A stretch of 64,000 nt of DNA. Origin: JARRNE01 sp963824085 (GTDB lineage Bacteria; Pseudomonadota; Gammaproteobacteria; Chromatiales; Chromatiaceae). Each line of letters opens with the position of its first letter. Position 1 is the stretch's first letter. The position numbers and the translations under genes were made by a program. The stretch covers positions 186,001 through 250,000 of the forward strand of contig CAWGNT010000015.1 of NCBI GenBank assembly GCA_963824085.1, in the 5' to 3' direction. Below are positions 7,832 to 20,300 of this stretch, one piece after another. The notes under the pieces were generated by a model. That model had not been told where the DNA came from. It saw only the letters and a program-made list of their open reading frames with translations, and searched no databases.

Positions 7832-8902
7832 ATGCCCACCATCACGCGCGAAGCCTCGGTCCGCCGGCCGATCGCGGTCCCATCCCACCCCCATTGGCCG
7901 GAGTTGTCCGCCGAGGAAAAGGCAGATCTGAAGGAGCGCATCAAGCGGCTGCTCACCGAGCAAGATGCCGTCCTCGTCGCCCACTACTACACGGACGGCG
8001 ACCTTCAAGAGCTCGCCGAGGAAACGGGCGGGCTCGTCGCCGATTCCCTGGAGATGGCCCGCTTCGGAAGTGAGAGCACGGCCTCTACTCTGGTGGTCTG
8101 CGGCGTGCGCTTCATGGGAGAGACGGCGAAGATCATCAATCCGGAGAAGCGGGTGCTGATGCCGGATCTCGCTGCCACCTGCTCCCTGGACGAGGGCTGC
8201 CCCGCGGCGGAGTTCTCCGCCTTCTGCGACCAGCACCCGGACCGCACCGTGGTCGTCTATGCCAATACGAGCGCCGAAGTGAAGGCCCGCTCGGACTGGG
8301 TGGTCACCTCAAGCATCGCCCTTCCCGTAGTCAAGCATCTGCACGCAAACGGTGAGAAGGTCCTGTGGGCACCCGACAAGCACCTCGGACACTACGTGGA
8401 GCGCATGACCGGTGCCGACATGCTCCTGTGGGACGGGGCATGTGTCGTCCATGAGGAGTTCAAGGGCTTCGCTCTCGACCGCTTAAGGCGGCTGCATCCG
8501 GATGCCGCGATCCTGGTTCATCCCGAATCGCCGGACGAAGTGGTCGATCAAGCGGATGTGGTCGGCTCCACGACCCAGCTAATCAAGGCCGTGGCCGAGC
8601 TGCCGAACAAGGAGTTCATCGTCGCCACAGACGAGGGCATCTTCTGGAAGATGCACCAGCTCGCACCCGAAAAGACACTGATTGCGGCGCCCACAGCCGG
8701 CGTCGGCGCCACCTGCGAGAGCTGCGCCCATTGCCCCTGGATGGCGATGAACGCCCTGCAGAACCTGGAGCAGGTGCTGCGAACGGGCGATCAGGAGATC
8801 CAGATTGCGCCCGACATTCGTGAACGAGCCCTCGTCCCGATCCGGCGCATGCTCGACTTCGCGCGGGAGCACGGAATCGGCGCCCGGCGGGATGGGGATT
8901 GA
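7832..8902 (+). CDS. nadA: Quinolinate synthase NadA
   Basis: Condenses iminoaspartate with dihydroxyacetone phosphate to give quinolinate, the precursor of NAD, in the cytoplasm. 356 residues, close to the E. coli enzyme. All three cysteines that hold the [4Fe-4S] cluster are in family context: AATCSLDEGC, WDGACVVHEEF and CESCAHCPWM. Substrate-site segments AHYYTDGDLQ, VYANTSAEVKA and HPESPDEV are also intact. The start ATG at 7832 follows a GAAGGA ribosome site. It is likely cotranscribed with the nrtR-like gene upstream and regulated by it. Confidence 0.97.
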   Translation: MPTITREASVRRPIAVPSHPHWPELSAEEKADLKERIKRLLTEQDAVLVAHYYTDGDLQELAEETGGLVADSLEMARFGSESTASTLVVCGVRFMGETAKIINPEKRVLMPDLAATCSLDEGCPAAEFSAFCDQHPDRTVVVYANTSAEVKARSDWVVTSSIALPVVKHLHANGEKVLWAPDKHLGHYVERMTGADMLLWDGACVVHEEFKGFALDRLRRLHPDAAILVHPESPDEVVDQADVVGSTTQLIKAVAELPNKEFIVATDEGIFWKMHQLAPEKTLIAAPTAGVGATCESCAHCPWMAMNALQNLEQVLRTGDQEIQIAPDIRERALVPIRRMLDFAREHGIGARRDGD

Positions 8903-9524
8903 TGGACCAAGGGAAAAATTGAACCGCCAAGGCGCCAAGATTTTGCCCTCGTGCCGAAGCTCCGCTTCGGTACGCCCTCCCCCGAAGCTCGGCTTCCCCG
9001 GGCCAGCCAGGTGCGACGAGTCAGCTATTCGGCACATGCAGGCCACCGCTGCGCAGTGCTGACGAAATCCCGCGGCGTTTTGCCTGGGCGCAGCGCAGAG
9101 AAGAAGCAGAGCTTCGAGGAGAAGAGGTGCCCAAGCAGGAGCTTGGGCACCAGGGGGACGCCGACTGAGGTCTGCAGCGATGGACAGACCTCCCCCCACG
9201 ATTCCTTCTCTCCTCTGCGCCCTCTGCGTCTCTGCGGTTCAATCCCGTCGCTTTGCCCTCGTGCCGAAGCTCCGCTTCGGTACGCCCTCCCCCGAAGCTC
9301 GGCTTGCCCGGGCCAGCCAGGTGCGACGAGTCAGCTCTTCGGCACATGCAGGCCGCCGCTGTGCAGTGCTGACGAAATCCCGCGGCGTTTCGCCTGGGCG
9401 CAGCGCAGAGAAGAAGCAGAGCTTCGAGGAGAAGAGGTGCCCAAGCAGGAGCTTGGGCACCAGGGGGTCAATAGATCCCTCTGCGCCTCTGCGGTTCAAT
9501 CCCGTCGCTTCGTGACGGCAACGG
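8903..9524. repeat. Repeat-filled spacer with a 215-bp direct duplication
   Basis: No gene is seen here. Two near-identical copies lie at about 8943–9157 and 9253–9467, offset 310 bases, differing at only a few positions. Each copy contains perfect small hairpins, for example CCGAAGC-TCC-GCTTCGG and GTGCCCAAGC-AGGA-GCTTGGGCAC near its ends. Period-9 repeat arrays flank them: GAACCGCCAAGGCGCCAAG at 8921–8939 and CTCTGCG/CTCTGCGGTTCAATCCCGTCGCT at about 9207–9252 and 9477–9509. The block separates the convergent nadA and clpB genes. Confidence 0.8.
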
Positions 9525-12122
<2,598 letters not shown>

Positions 12123-12160
12123 GCGCGATTTTCTCCGCTAATCTATAGGGTTATGGGCGA

Positions 12161-12188
12161 ATCTGGGGGAAGAGGGAGAGAAATCAAG
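12161..12188 (-). promoter_or_regulatory. Candidate sigma-32 promoter of clpB
   Basis: On the minus strand the bases read CTTGATT, 13 bases, CCCCAGAT. This is close to the RpoH consensus (CTTGAAA, 11–16 bases, CCCCATNT) and lies about 40 bases upstream of the clpB start. ClpB genes are usually under sigma-32, so both sequence and context agree. Transcription start not known. Confidence 0.55.
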
Positions 12189-12280
12189 GAGAGGGCGAAA
12201 GGCGGTCGAGGCCACGCTCGTGCGCCTTATAGTGAGCCGCAGCCGTCCTATCCACCAGAGGTTTTAGTCTTTTCGTTTTC

Positions 12281-12390
12281 AACGACACGAAGAGCACGAA
12301 GGTTCTTGTCTTCAACACTCAGGCCGTGCGCGCTGGGCCGAACGCGCTCCGTTCCGTTCTTCGTGTTCTTCGTGTTCTTCGTGGTGAACC
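12281..12390. repeat. Inverted pair of period-9 repeat arrays
   Basis: Left array ACGACACGAAGAGCACGAAGG at 12282–12302; right array TTCTTCGTG repeated three times and ending GGTGAACC at about 12357–12390. The two arrays are in opposite orientation and could pair, leaving a loop of about 55 bases. The same motif in the same arrangement recurs at 17.0–17.2 kb and, with a variant 9-mer, at 55.8–55.9 kb. No coding potential. Confidence 0.65.
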
Positions 12391-12403
12391 GATAGATCTG
12401 AAC

Positions 12404-12964
12404 TCAGGTCCACAGCCCACCGAGATCTATTGGCACAGCCTCAAAGGGAGGCACCGCGACCCTCTCCTCGCCGCCGCAAGTCCCCAGCAACTTCCAGTCC
12501 CCCTCTTCCAGCACATAGGCCTCGAGCATTTGCGACAGCGGATCCACCAACCAAACGAAGCCGACGCCGTAGCGGGCGTAGATCGGCATCTTGACCCGCC
12601 GGTCCTTGCTCTCCGTGGAGGGCGACAGCACCTCGCAGACCCAATCCGGGACGGTCTCGAAGCGCTGGTCACGCGGGATGGACTGGCAAGCGCTCTCGCC
12701 GCCACCCGGCCAGGTCCGGAACACAGACCTCGGTATCGCGCACGAAATGGACCTCTGGCTCAACCAGGATCCACCAGCCGCCGGGGCCCCCTCTTCCGCG
12801 GTCGAATGGCCCGCCGATCTCGATCTGAAGCACAGATTCGGCCCGAGCATGCGGACCGCCGGCCTTGGCTGGGTGTGCAGCTGGCCGTTGAGGATCTCGC
12901 CGGTAAGACCTTCGGGCAAGGCCTCAAGCCGATCATAAAGGGATAGGGATTCGGCAGGTTGCAT
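12404..12964 (-). pseudogene. Uma2-family endonuclease gene with two offsetting frame changes
   Basis: Uma2 (DUF820) proteins have a PD-(D/E)XK-type nuclease fold. The N-terminal 36 residues (LSLYDRLEALPEGLTGEIL) and the part from about residue 100 (RFETVPDWVCEVLSPSTESKDRR, then YARYGVGFVWLVDP) are good Uma2 sequence. The 60 codons between make no sense in this frame, but the neighbouring frame there reads GGWWILVEPEVHFV and CVPDLAGWRRERLP, which are the expected Uma2 motifs. So one shift near 12855 and another near 12680 cancel and keep the frame open. As written, the protein lacks the PDLAGWR catalytic segment. Pseudogene or two local sequence errors. Confidence 0.75.
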
Positions 12965-13059
12965 GACAATCGCGGATCTCCCAGCGGCGATACCCAAATC
13001 CTAGCCGGATGCGGTCCGAGACGCACCCTTCAGGCCGCGCTGGCGAAGAAGCTCCGCAG

Positions 13060-14136
13060 TCAGTCGGTTGCGGGGCGCCGGATCCGAATCCACGCCTTGC
13101 GCGCAAGGTGGGGAAAGAGGAGCCGGGGGGGCATCCGTAGCCAGTGGGAGCGAACGTAGAGGAGCCAGGCGGCGATTGGCGCACTCGGCCGATCGGCGTG
13201 GTGGGTGGCAAGCACGCGGGTCACTGCAGCATCCATGAACGCACGCGCTATCGGATTCGGCGCAAAGCGCTCGCTCTCGCGGATGACATCCTCAGGGATT
13301 GGTGTCTGGAGCAGCGCCTTGCTGAACCGAAGCGCGAAAAACAGCGGACGAGTGAGGTCGAGCAGCTCCGCGCGGGACATCAGATCTGACCAGAACGAGG
13401 ACTCAGCCTCCGAAGTGGATCAGCAGATCGCTGATGTCGACAAGGTCGCGCAGCCCGCCGACTATCTGCCCGTCGTGAAACAGATGTGTGGCGCTGTGCA
13501 GCACCATATCGGGAGGCGACAAGACGCGATATCCCGTTTCGGTAATCTCCCTGGCACCCGCAAAAAGAATGTCTGACAGGCGGCGTCAGGCGGCTGGTCA
13601 GCGGCAGGATCGTGTGGTGGAGGTCGACCTCGATCTCGCGCTCCGCATGGCGTAGGGGCGGCAGCTCGTGCATCCACTCCCGATAGTAGCGCTGATCGTA
13701 GCTGCTCTGCTTCTGACTCTGCCAGCCGCGCGCGAGCTAGCGCCGCCTCGCACTCGCGCGAGCCGGTCGCGCGGCACCATGAGATCGACGTCCGCGAAGA
13801 AGCGGCCTCTCGCCAACGGAAGATCCGCAAGCAGATACGCGGCGCCCTTCAGCGCAATCGGCCGGATCTCGGTATCGGCAAGTGCCCAGGCAACCCTGTC
13901 AAGCTCCCAGCGGATCTGCCGCTGCCGGTGCTCGACGAGCACCTGAGCGGAACCAGTATTTCCGCGGCCTTGGCGGGAATCCGATCAAGGAGACCCTCAG
14001 CTTCAAGCTGCTCCGCCAGTCTTCCCAGAAGGCGGTTGCGGTGGGCGAGTCTGAGCAGGAGATCCCACTCCGGGTTACTTAGATCGAACGAGGGAGTGGA
14101 CTGATCGTAATGCGTCGAGCAGGAGCTTGCCGCCAT
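13060..14136 (-). pseudogene. Decayed nucleotidyltransferase of the HPr-rel-A/PEP-CTERM type
   Basis: Pieces of one protein are spread over three frames in the right order. N-terminal part: DLSNPEWDLLLRLAHRNRLLG; then the nucleotidyltransferase core IRPIALKGAAYLLADLPLARG and FFADVDLMVPRDRLARV (the ADVDLMV acidic motif is intact); then HAEREIEVDLHHTILP; then EITETGYRVLSPPDMVLHSA with LFHDGQIVGGLRDLVDISDL; last LLDLTRPLFFALRFSKALL and WLLYVRSHWLRMPP. At least four frame changes are needed to join them (about 13940, 13760, 13580 and 13410). Members of this family accompany PqqD-like and HprK-related genes in exosortase/PEP-CTERM loci, and both companions lie just upstream here, also broken. Confidence 0.75.
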
Positions 14137-14222
14137 CCCGTTCCAACCTCCTGCCCTCGATCATGGTCTTCCAAAGCCGGGAAAGCGCCGTTACCGCCTC
14201 GTCCAAATCGGAGTAGACGAGA

Positions 14223-15071
14223 CTATAGCATGGGCAATTCCTTGATCAAGCGCTCGACGGAGCGGAAGGCCGCTTCGCCAAGGACCTCATAGTTGAAGGC
14301 ATTAGTGGCCAGCATGAGAAATGCCTGCGACTTCTGCATCGGTTCAGGCACAGCGGTGCATCTCTTCTGCCACCGGGGGAAGACGATCAGGGAGGCCTCC
14401 GCCGTCTCCTTGGCCCGATCAACGCTCTCTCGCGTGGCCTTGAGATGGGCAACGTCTCCCTTCCGTGTCTTCGGAAAGGTCGGGCCGAGTACAGCGTCCT
14501 GCGAGAAGCCCCGGATGACCTCAATGGAGGCGTTCTTAAGTGGTAGAGGCCGTCGGCAGGGGAACGAGGGTTCGCGTAACCGGGCGGAGCAAGCCAAATT
14601 CGTCGGAGAGCAGCCGCCAGCCCCTGAGCATCAAGCCGGCACATAGCGTCGTCTTGCCATGCCCGGGCCAAGCCGGAAAGACGATTGCGTGCCCCTGTCT
14701 CTCCACCACCGCAGAATGGAGCATCAGGAACTGATGCGCCCGCGGTGGCGATGCACCAGTTGATTCCCCACTCCAGGGCGGGCAGTGCCATATAGGCAGG
14801 AACCGGCTGGAACGGCATGGTTCGGTCGTCGTAGAACCTGCGCTTGAGGTCGGAACCAGCGGCGGAGGCCCGGCGCGGGCCAAGTCGGACATGAAAGTCC
14901 GCGATCTCGTCGATAGCGGCGAAAGAGTAGTCTCCGTGAAGGGCGCGCATCTGCCGAATAAAAGGACGGCCGTCGGCCCGCAGGTGCACCAGAAATGGGC
15001 CAAGCTGCATCTTGAGACCGGCCCTGCAAGCGGCGGCTAAGGACTGCCGCGTCTAACTCGCCGACCTTCAT
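14223..15071 (-). pseudogene. Decayed HprK-related kinase A
   Basis: Starts at the ATG at 15069–15071 (MKVGELDAAVLSRRL) and ends at the TAG at 14223. In order: PFLVHLRADGRPFIRQMRAL and YSFAAIDEIADFHVRLGP in one frame; AHQFLMLHSAVVERQGHAIV plus a P-loop FPAWPGHGKTTL and RGWRLLSDEFGLL in a second; NASIEVIRGFSQDAVLGPTF, then GDVAHLKATRESV and ASLIVFPRWQ in the third. At least three frame changes (about 15030, 14745 and 14550). The layout and P-loop fit the HprK-related kinase A family, a presumed ATP-dependent kinase linked with exosortase systems. It cannot make an intact protein as read. Confidence 0.78.
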
Positions 15072-15079
15072 TCGAGACA

Positions 15080-15360
15080 GGCTCTGGCGGACTGCGATGA
15101 TTAGGCCAAGTTGATCAAGGCGATGCAACATGACCGGCGAAGTTGCTTGACCGTCATGGGACTAAGTCGGCACCGAACTCTCGGACAACGGCTTGCAGAT
15201 TGTCGGGAAACCGGAGGGCGCCTCGCGCAAGGAAATCTAAGATGAATGCGCTCGTCTCGTTGAGAAAGTGGGTCTTGCCGCGAGGCTCAAGCTGGAAGAG
15301 AACACATCATCCCATTCGACACGGCCAGCTACGAGTCGCCTCGCGCAGCCGCCAACGCGT
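15080..15360 (-). pseudogene. Decayed PqqD-family protein
   Basis: Approximate bounds. Reading around one frame change at about 15295 gives RVEWDDVF then FQLEPRGKTHFLNETSAFIL and DFLARGALRFPDNLQAVV, followed after another change by MLHRLDQLGLIIAVRQSLSR. This is the PqqD-type small protein fold seen in HPr-rel-A systems (about 90 residues), directly upstream of the kinase remnant. The intended start cannot be fixed. Together with the two downstream pseudogenes it completes a three-gene module, all of it damaged. Confidence 0.6.
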
Positions 15361-15616
15361 AGGTGATTTGTCAGGTGACCTGTCCACTTCCTCCAGACAT
15401 TGTAGGACGGCGATGACGTCCGCTCATGAACAAGGGAAATCGCGACACGCCAAGTAACACGATCAGGCGCCGGGTGACCCGGATTCGATTCCATAACCCC
15501 ACTCCTTACAATTCAGTCAATGAATCGCAAGTACGTTACCTTTGCAGTCTGTACAACCACTTGACTTGGAGGCGGGTTAAGAGTCAAGCCACACCCGGAA
15601 CATACCATCTCCAGCA

Positions 15617-15913
15617 TCACATCGTCCCGTACTGACGAGTGTGCCCTCGCCGCAACATCTGACCCTTATCCGGCCCCAGTAGGGTTGCCAGTATCACCAC
15701 CTCGATGATAGTCTTGTTTGGTCCAACCAATGCAATGTTCACCACGTTGCTGTTCGGGCGAGCGCTGCGCCGTTGTAAAGCGTCAAAATCATCGGCGCGG
15801 AAAGCGTACCCTTGAGCAATCCTCCGCCGCCGGGACGGCTCGCGCTCCCCCGGTGCTCGCCGGAGCAAGGGATTCGCTCCGCTAGCCCGCTTGGTCTCGT
15901 CACCTGCCGGCAT
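15617..15913 (-). CDS. Hypothetical protein with strong ribosome site
   Basis: 98 residues. The ATG is preceded by AAAGGAGG five to six bases upstream, one of the best Shine–Dalgarno sites in the window, which is the main reason to list it. The sequence is basic at the N-terminus (RRRRIAQGYAFRADDFDALQ) and more hydrophobic in the second half (VVNIALVG, IIEVVILATLLG). I do not recognise it. It could be a truncated or frame-shifted gene, given the decay around it; the upstream half looks more protein-like than the end. Confidence 0.4.
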   Translation of the reverse strand: MPAGDETKRASGANPLLRRAPGEREPSRRRRIAQGYAFRADDFDALQRRSARPNSNVVNIALVGPNKTIIEVVILATLLGPDKGQMLRRGHTRQYGTM

Positions 15914-16535
15914 ATCGTTCCTCCTTTGCCGCGCTGAACCGCGTTGGCTTAGCTAAATCACGAAGACTCGAATCCGGCGCGATTCTAACAGCGACGACAG
16001 AGGAAATTTGGCAGCCACATGTCTACCTTCGGATGCAAATTCAAGCCCATCACATGATTTCTTCTAAATACAACGAGTTACAGTCCAGTGGCTCGCATGC
16101 TCTTCGAAAAGTGTAAAAAAAACTGACACCCACGCGACACACAATCAACATACACAGCGGCTCAAGTGGCAATGCCAGCTGCGCCACCGACCGCGACGAA
16201 CTGAACCTCGACGCGGAACCCCAAGCGCTCCACCAACAGACCTTCAGCCACTGCGCTATGCTTTCTTCCAAACTCTCAGCTCGCGTCCCTACCACCCGAG
16301 CGATAGGCACTGTCCCGACGAGACAGCCCTCAAGACGACCACGACGCAGAACTTTTACCGCGTGCTGGCGAAGTTGCCGCGCTCTAACTGTCAGGATTCT
16401 TACGCCAAACAGGTGGGCGTCGTTGGCAGCCGCGGTCGGACGCCGATCCTCGCTGCTCCACCAAGACTCGCTCGAAAGCCACCTCGCTTGGCCGGCATAC
16501 GCTCCGTACATCCCATGCGCACATCCTTCTGATCC
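15914..16535. other. Gene-poor stretch, nothing recognised
   Basis: About 620 bases with lower G+C than the surroundings. A 153-codon open frame on the minus strand (16050–16511) has no ribosome site and no recognisable protein features, so it is not called. No clear repeat, tRNA or terminator was seen. Confidence 0.5.
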
Positions 16536-17006
16536 CTACTCCCAACTCTTCTCCCCCAGACTGTTGACCGTCAGCGCTCCCGTTCCGGCTTGGGAACTGC
16601 CAGCCGTGGGGTCGGCCTTGAGCGTAAAGGACGTGGCATCGATCGCCTGGAGGGAGATGCCGTAGTAGTTGTCGGTCCCGTCGATCGGGGACTTGGTGTA
16701 CGGAAGCGTCGGCGCCGCGTCATCAGCGGTTCCGCACCGGCCGTCCGGCCCGGGATTGTAGCAGCCGGCCTCCGAGTAGACCCGCTCCATGAACTGGGCC
16801 GCCTGCATCAGCACCGCCTCCGCGTCGGCGCGGCGGGTCTTGCGGATCTGCTCCAGGTAGCTCGGGTAGGCGATGGCCGCGAGAATTCCGACGATGGCGA
16901 CGGCGATCAAGAGCTCGATCAGCGTGAATCCTCGTGACGAGCCGATGCCGATTCTCCCGGCCCCGCCTCGCCGTAGAGGCGCACTCGCATCTGGCCTCAA
17001 GAAATG
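16536..17006 (-). CDS. pilE: Type IV pilin-like protein, PilE type
   Basis: 156 residues from the ATG at 17006. A prepilin peptidase site and transmembrane helix are clear (G-FTLIELLIAVAIVGILAA), with the conserved Glu5 and the following IAYPSYLEQIRKTRRADAEAVL typical of PilE minor pilins. The globular part has a Cys pair (AGCYNPGPDGRCG) that could form the pilin disulphide. The leader before the cleavage Gly is about 27 residues, long for a type IVa pilin, and the start region overlaps a period-9 repeat, so the true start is uncertain. It is downstream of the broken pilY1 in the minor-pilin cluster and separated from it by about 325 bases of repeats. Confidence 0.85.
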   Translation of the reverse strand, partial: HFLRPDASAPLRRGGAGRIGIGSSRGFTLIELLIAVAIVGILAAIAYPSYLEQIRKTRRADAEAVLMQAAQFMERVYSEAGCYNPGPDGRCGTADDAAPTLPYTKSPIDGTDNYYGISLQAIDATSFTLKADPTAGSSQAGTGALTVNSLGEKSWE

Positions 17007-17010
17007 CATT

Positions 17011-17319
17011 CGAACCGCCAAGAACGCACAAGATTCTTAAGCCTGAATTCGGAAGTTGAACCACGAAGTACACGAAGGACACGAAGATTTTCAATTGGGT
17101 ACTTCCGATTGGGTCACCACTTGGAGGGTGAAGCTGAATAAACTCCCAGGCCTTATGTCGCCTTTGTTTTTCTTCGTGTTTCTTCGTGCTCTTCGTGGTG
17201 CAGTGCTCTTTTTAGTTTAAATGACTGAGAGCGGACCTGGCATCGCCCGGTGGGCGAGCACTTCCTTTGCCGTAACTTGACGTTCTCCTCGGCGTCCTTT
17301 GCGCCTTGGCGGTTCAAGT
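17011..17319. repeat. Period-9 repeat arrays, inverted pair plus singles
   Basis: Arrays seen: CGAACCGCCAAGAACGCACAAG at 17010–17031; AACCACGAAGTACACGAAGG and ACACGAAG at 17059–17086; in the opposite sense TTCTTCGTGTTTCTTCGTGC, then TCTTCGTGGTG at about 17170–17200; and GGCGTCCTTTGCGCCTTGGC then GGTTCAAG at 17291–17318. The second and third form an inverted pair with about 85 bases between. They fill the space between pilE and pilY1. Confidence 0.65.
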
Positions 17320-17332
17320 ACCTCTTCTCGGA

Positions 17333-20300
17333 TCATTGGCTCTCCCGCCACACGCTCCAGTCCAAGGCAGAGGACTCGCGGAAGCTCGCCAGCTGTCCCT
17401 CGGAGGTGGAAATCAGGCCCACTCCGACACCCGCCTGCACCACGGGCGTCGCGGGAGACGAGTAAACACCCGGGGCACCCAGCAGTCGAATGCTGCTCGC
17501 GGGCGCCCTCACCTCCTCGGTACCGAGCTGCACGGTCGCAAGGTCCGAGCTGCCGAAAATGCCGTCTCCGTTGAAGTCGAAAGGCGTAACGGCGAGACGG
17601 GAGCCGTCGTCGGTCGAGAGGGCGTTGATCCAGCTCGTGCCGCCGGCGGAGCAGGGGTCGGACTCGGGAATCACGGTCACGAATACCACGCGGTCCGCCT
17701 CTACCCGCGGGGCAACTGCGACCCGCTCCCCCGTCTGGTCCGCGCAATGTCCGATGCTGTCCACTGGACAGAGATCGATGTACCAGCCCTTCTTGCTGGA
17801 CCAGTCGATGGTGTTGTCGGTCGTGAGCCGAGCCTCGCTGACGGCAACGTCGTTCTGGTTCCGAACTAGAGCGGACCCAAGGAAGGTCTGCCGCAACAGG
17901 TCCGCGCGATTGGGACCGGCTTCCGTGGCCTGGCCGTAATCCCAAACGCCGTAGAAGGTCTGCGTCTGGGTATCGGTGACATCTTCCTGACCGAGGAACT
18001 TGCCGGTCCCGATCAGCACGATGGTTCCGACACCAGTGGGATGGCGGGCGACGGCGACCGGCGTGGTAATCGGCTGGACCTGGCTGTTCGAATCCTTGGC
18101 GATAAAGATGCGTCTCGGGGTCGTGGTGAGATCCGTGAGGTCGAACTTCCACAGATTGCCAAACAGATCGCCCGCATAGGCAAAATCTGCGACCAGGTCG
18201 CCGTCGGCATCGACCACCGTGACCTGGGCCAGACCATTAGCACGCTTGTCCGCGTCCACGCTGGTGGTCGGGTCCTCGGCACGGCCGATTCCAGTATCGT
18301 ATTTCTTTACGATTGTGCCGTCCGCCATGTCGAGCACGTACAAGACCGCATCTCCGGTCGCACTGACCGTGCAGGGCGTCGCGCTATCGCTATCGGTGCA
18401 GTGCTCCGGCACTTCACCCGCCGTGTCGGTGTTGTTGTAGCCGTTGCCGAAGACGGCCACCCAGCGGGTCGCGCCGGCGCTGTTCGGGTCCGGTACACGG
18501 ACGATCGAGGGCTTCCCGTAGACGTAGCCAAGGTCAGGATCCGTACGGTCCGAAAACTCCCACAGGGGGAGCACGCTCGGATTGCCTTCGTCCACGGCCT
18601 CCGGGTTGGTTACGTCGACCGCATAGACGCCTTGGGCCCCGCGGCCCAAGGCGCCGACGAGCACGGTATGCCAAGCCCCGTCGAAGAACGCGTCTCCCTC
18701 GCCGATGGGCCCGTCGACAAAATCCTTATGGCTCACCTGTCCCTCCATACTGCGGATCTGCGAGATCGGCTAGGTTGGCGTAGACAAGTGAAGGCACGTA
18801 CGCAAAGAGCTCTTCTCCCGTCTGTGCATTGAAGGCGTGCAGCATGCCGTCGTTGGCGCCCACGTAAACGACGCCGATCCGGTCCTTGTGCTGCTCCTTG
18901 AACCCCGGGGTATCGCCCGTTCCCTGCGAATAGCCGTTGTCGGTGTAGAAGCGATTGGGCGCGCCGACGAAGACAGGCCCGGCTCCGGCGATGTCACCCA
19001 GCACCGTCGAGCGATCCCGAAACTCGTACGGGTCGCTTTCGCTACGCCTGGATGTCTCGTATCTCCTCACGCCGCGCAGATAGTCGATGCGTGCTTTCGC
19101 CTCGTCGATCTGCTCCGCCGTCGCACTGGTCGGGTCCACGCTTCCGCCCAGAAGCCCGCGCTTCTCTTCGTCGGTCAGCAGACCCCAGTTTGCCGTCAGT
19201 GAAGGCGATCCCGGAGACCCATCGGCGACCGTGACGATCTGGCGGGCGCCCGCCTCGGCCATAGCGTCGAGCTGCGCGGCGGCATCCCAGACCGCATCGC
19301 CGCAGAGCTCGCCGGCTGGGACACTCGGACAGGGCTCCTGACCCAACCCGAGGGACACATCGAAGGCCCGCACCTCGCCCGACCAATCGGTGCTGTCCAG
19401 CAAGGCCTGAAAGATCCGCGGTCCCGTGCTGGACGACCCCGAATTAAAGGACGCAGCAGCAGCAGATGCGTCACCGACAGCCGCAACCGAGTCGAAGATT
19501 CCGTGGAGCGAGTCGGTAAGCAGGTCAGGTGCCTGGGCGCTGACGAACGACCCGCGACCGTTGATGGCGGCGTGCCACAAATCATCGGCCTTGATGGAAG
19601 CTGGAATAGCATCTGCCGCGCCCGAAAGGAGGGCGTCATAGCTCCCCGGAAAGCCGTCTGTGAAGATGGATTTCTGCACCCCGCCTTCGGTGTAGGTGTA
19701 GGTACCGTCCGGATACGCGACGCTTCCGTTACCGCCCAGGCCAACCGCATAGGTGCTGACATGCTGCCAGGTAGCCGGGTCGTTGCCACGGCTCCAGAAG
19801 ATATCGGCAGTATCGGAGGAGCGGCCAACCAGGGGCGGCACCACGTTGTCGAGATCCGTGCGCAAGTCCCGTGACCAGTAGTAAAAAGCGGCGTCAGCCA
19901 GAAAACCGATGTTGTCGTCCGCGTAGGGCGGCCTCGGGGTGTAGCTGGTCACGTCGAACGGGTTCGTGGGGAAGGTGACGCTCTGGGCATCCTTGTTCGA
20001 ATTGACCGCCGTGGGAATCGATCCGGTCCGCCCAGTCATCGTCCCAGGCACCGTCGGAGACCAGGAGGTGGAAGTTGTTGCGACAGGCCCGCAAGGGCGA
20101 GCTCGCGTTCGCCAGATCCTCCCGATACGGGAGATCCGTGGCAAAGAACTCGCCCACGTCGAATGGCGGCGTGCACCAGTGGCTTAGGCGCCGGCCGGGC
20201 GCCGAGAGAACAGCCAGTCGTAGAAGGGCTCGGCGTACCCTCGCCGAAGCTGTCTGAAACGCCCAGCTCAGATCTTGATCCGAGCCGCCGAGCCCTTGAT

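Noticed and set aside
16050..16511. 153-codon minus-strand frame in the gene-poor stretch
   Set aside because: No ribosome site and no recognisable fold or motif.
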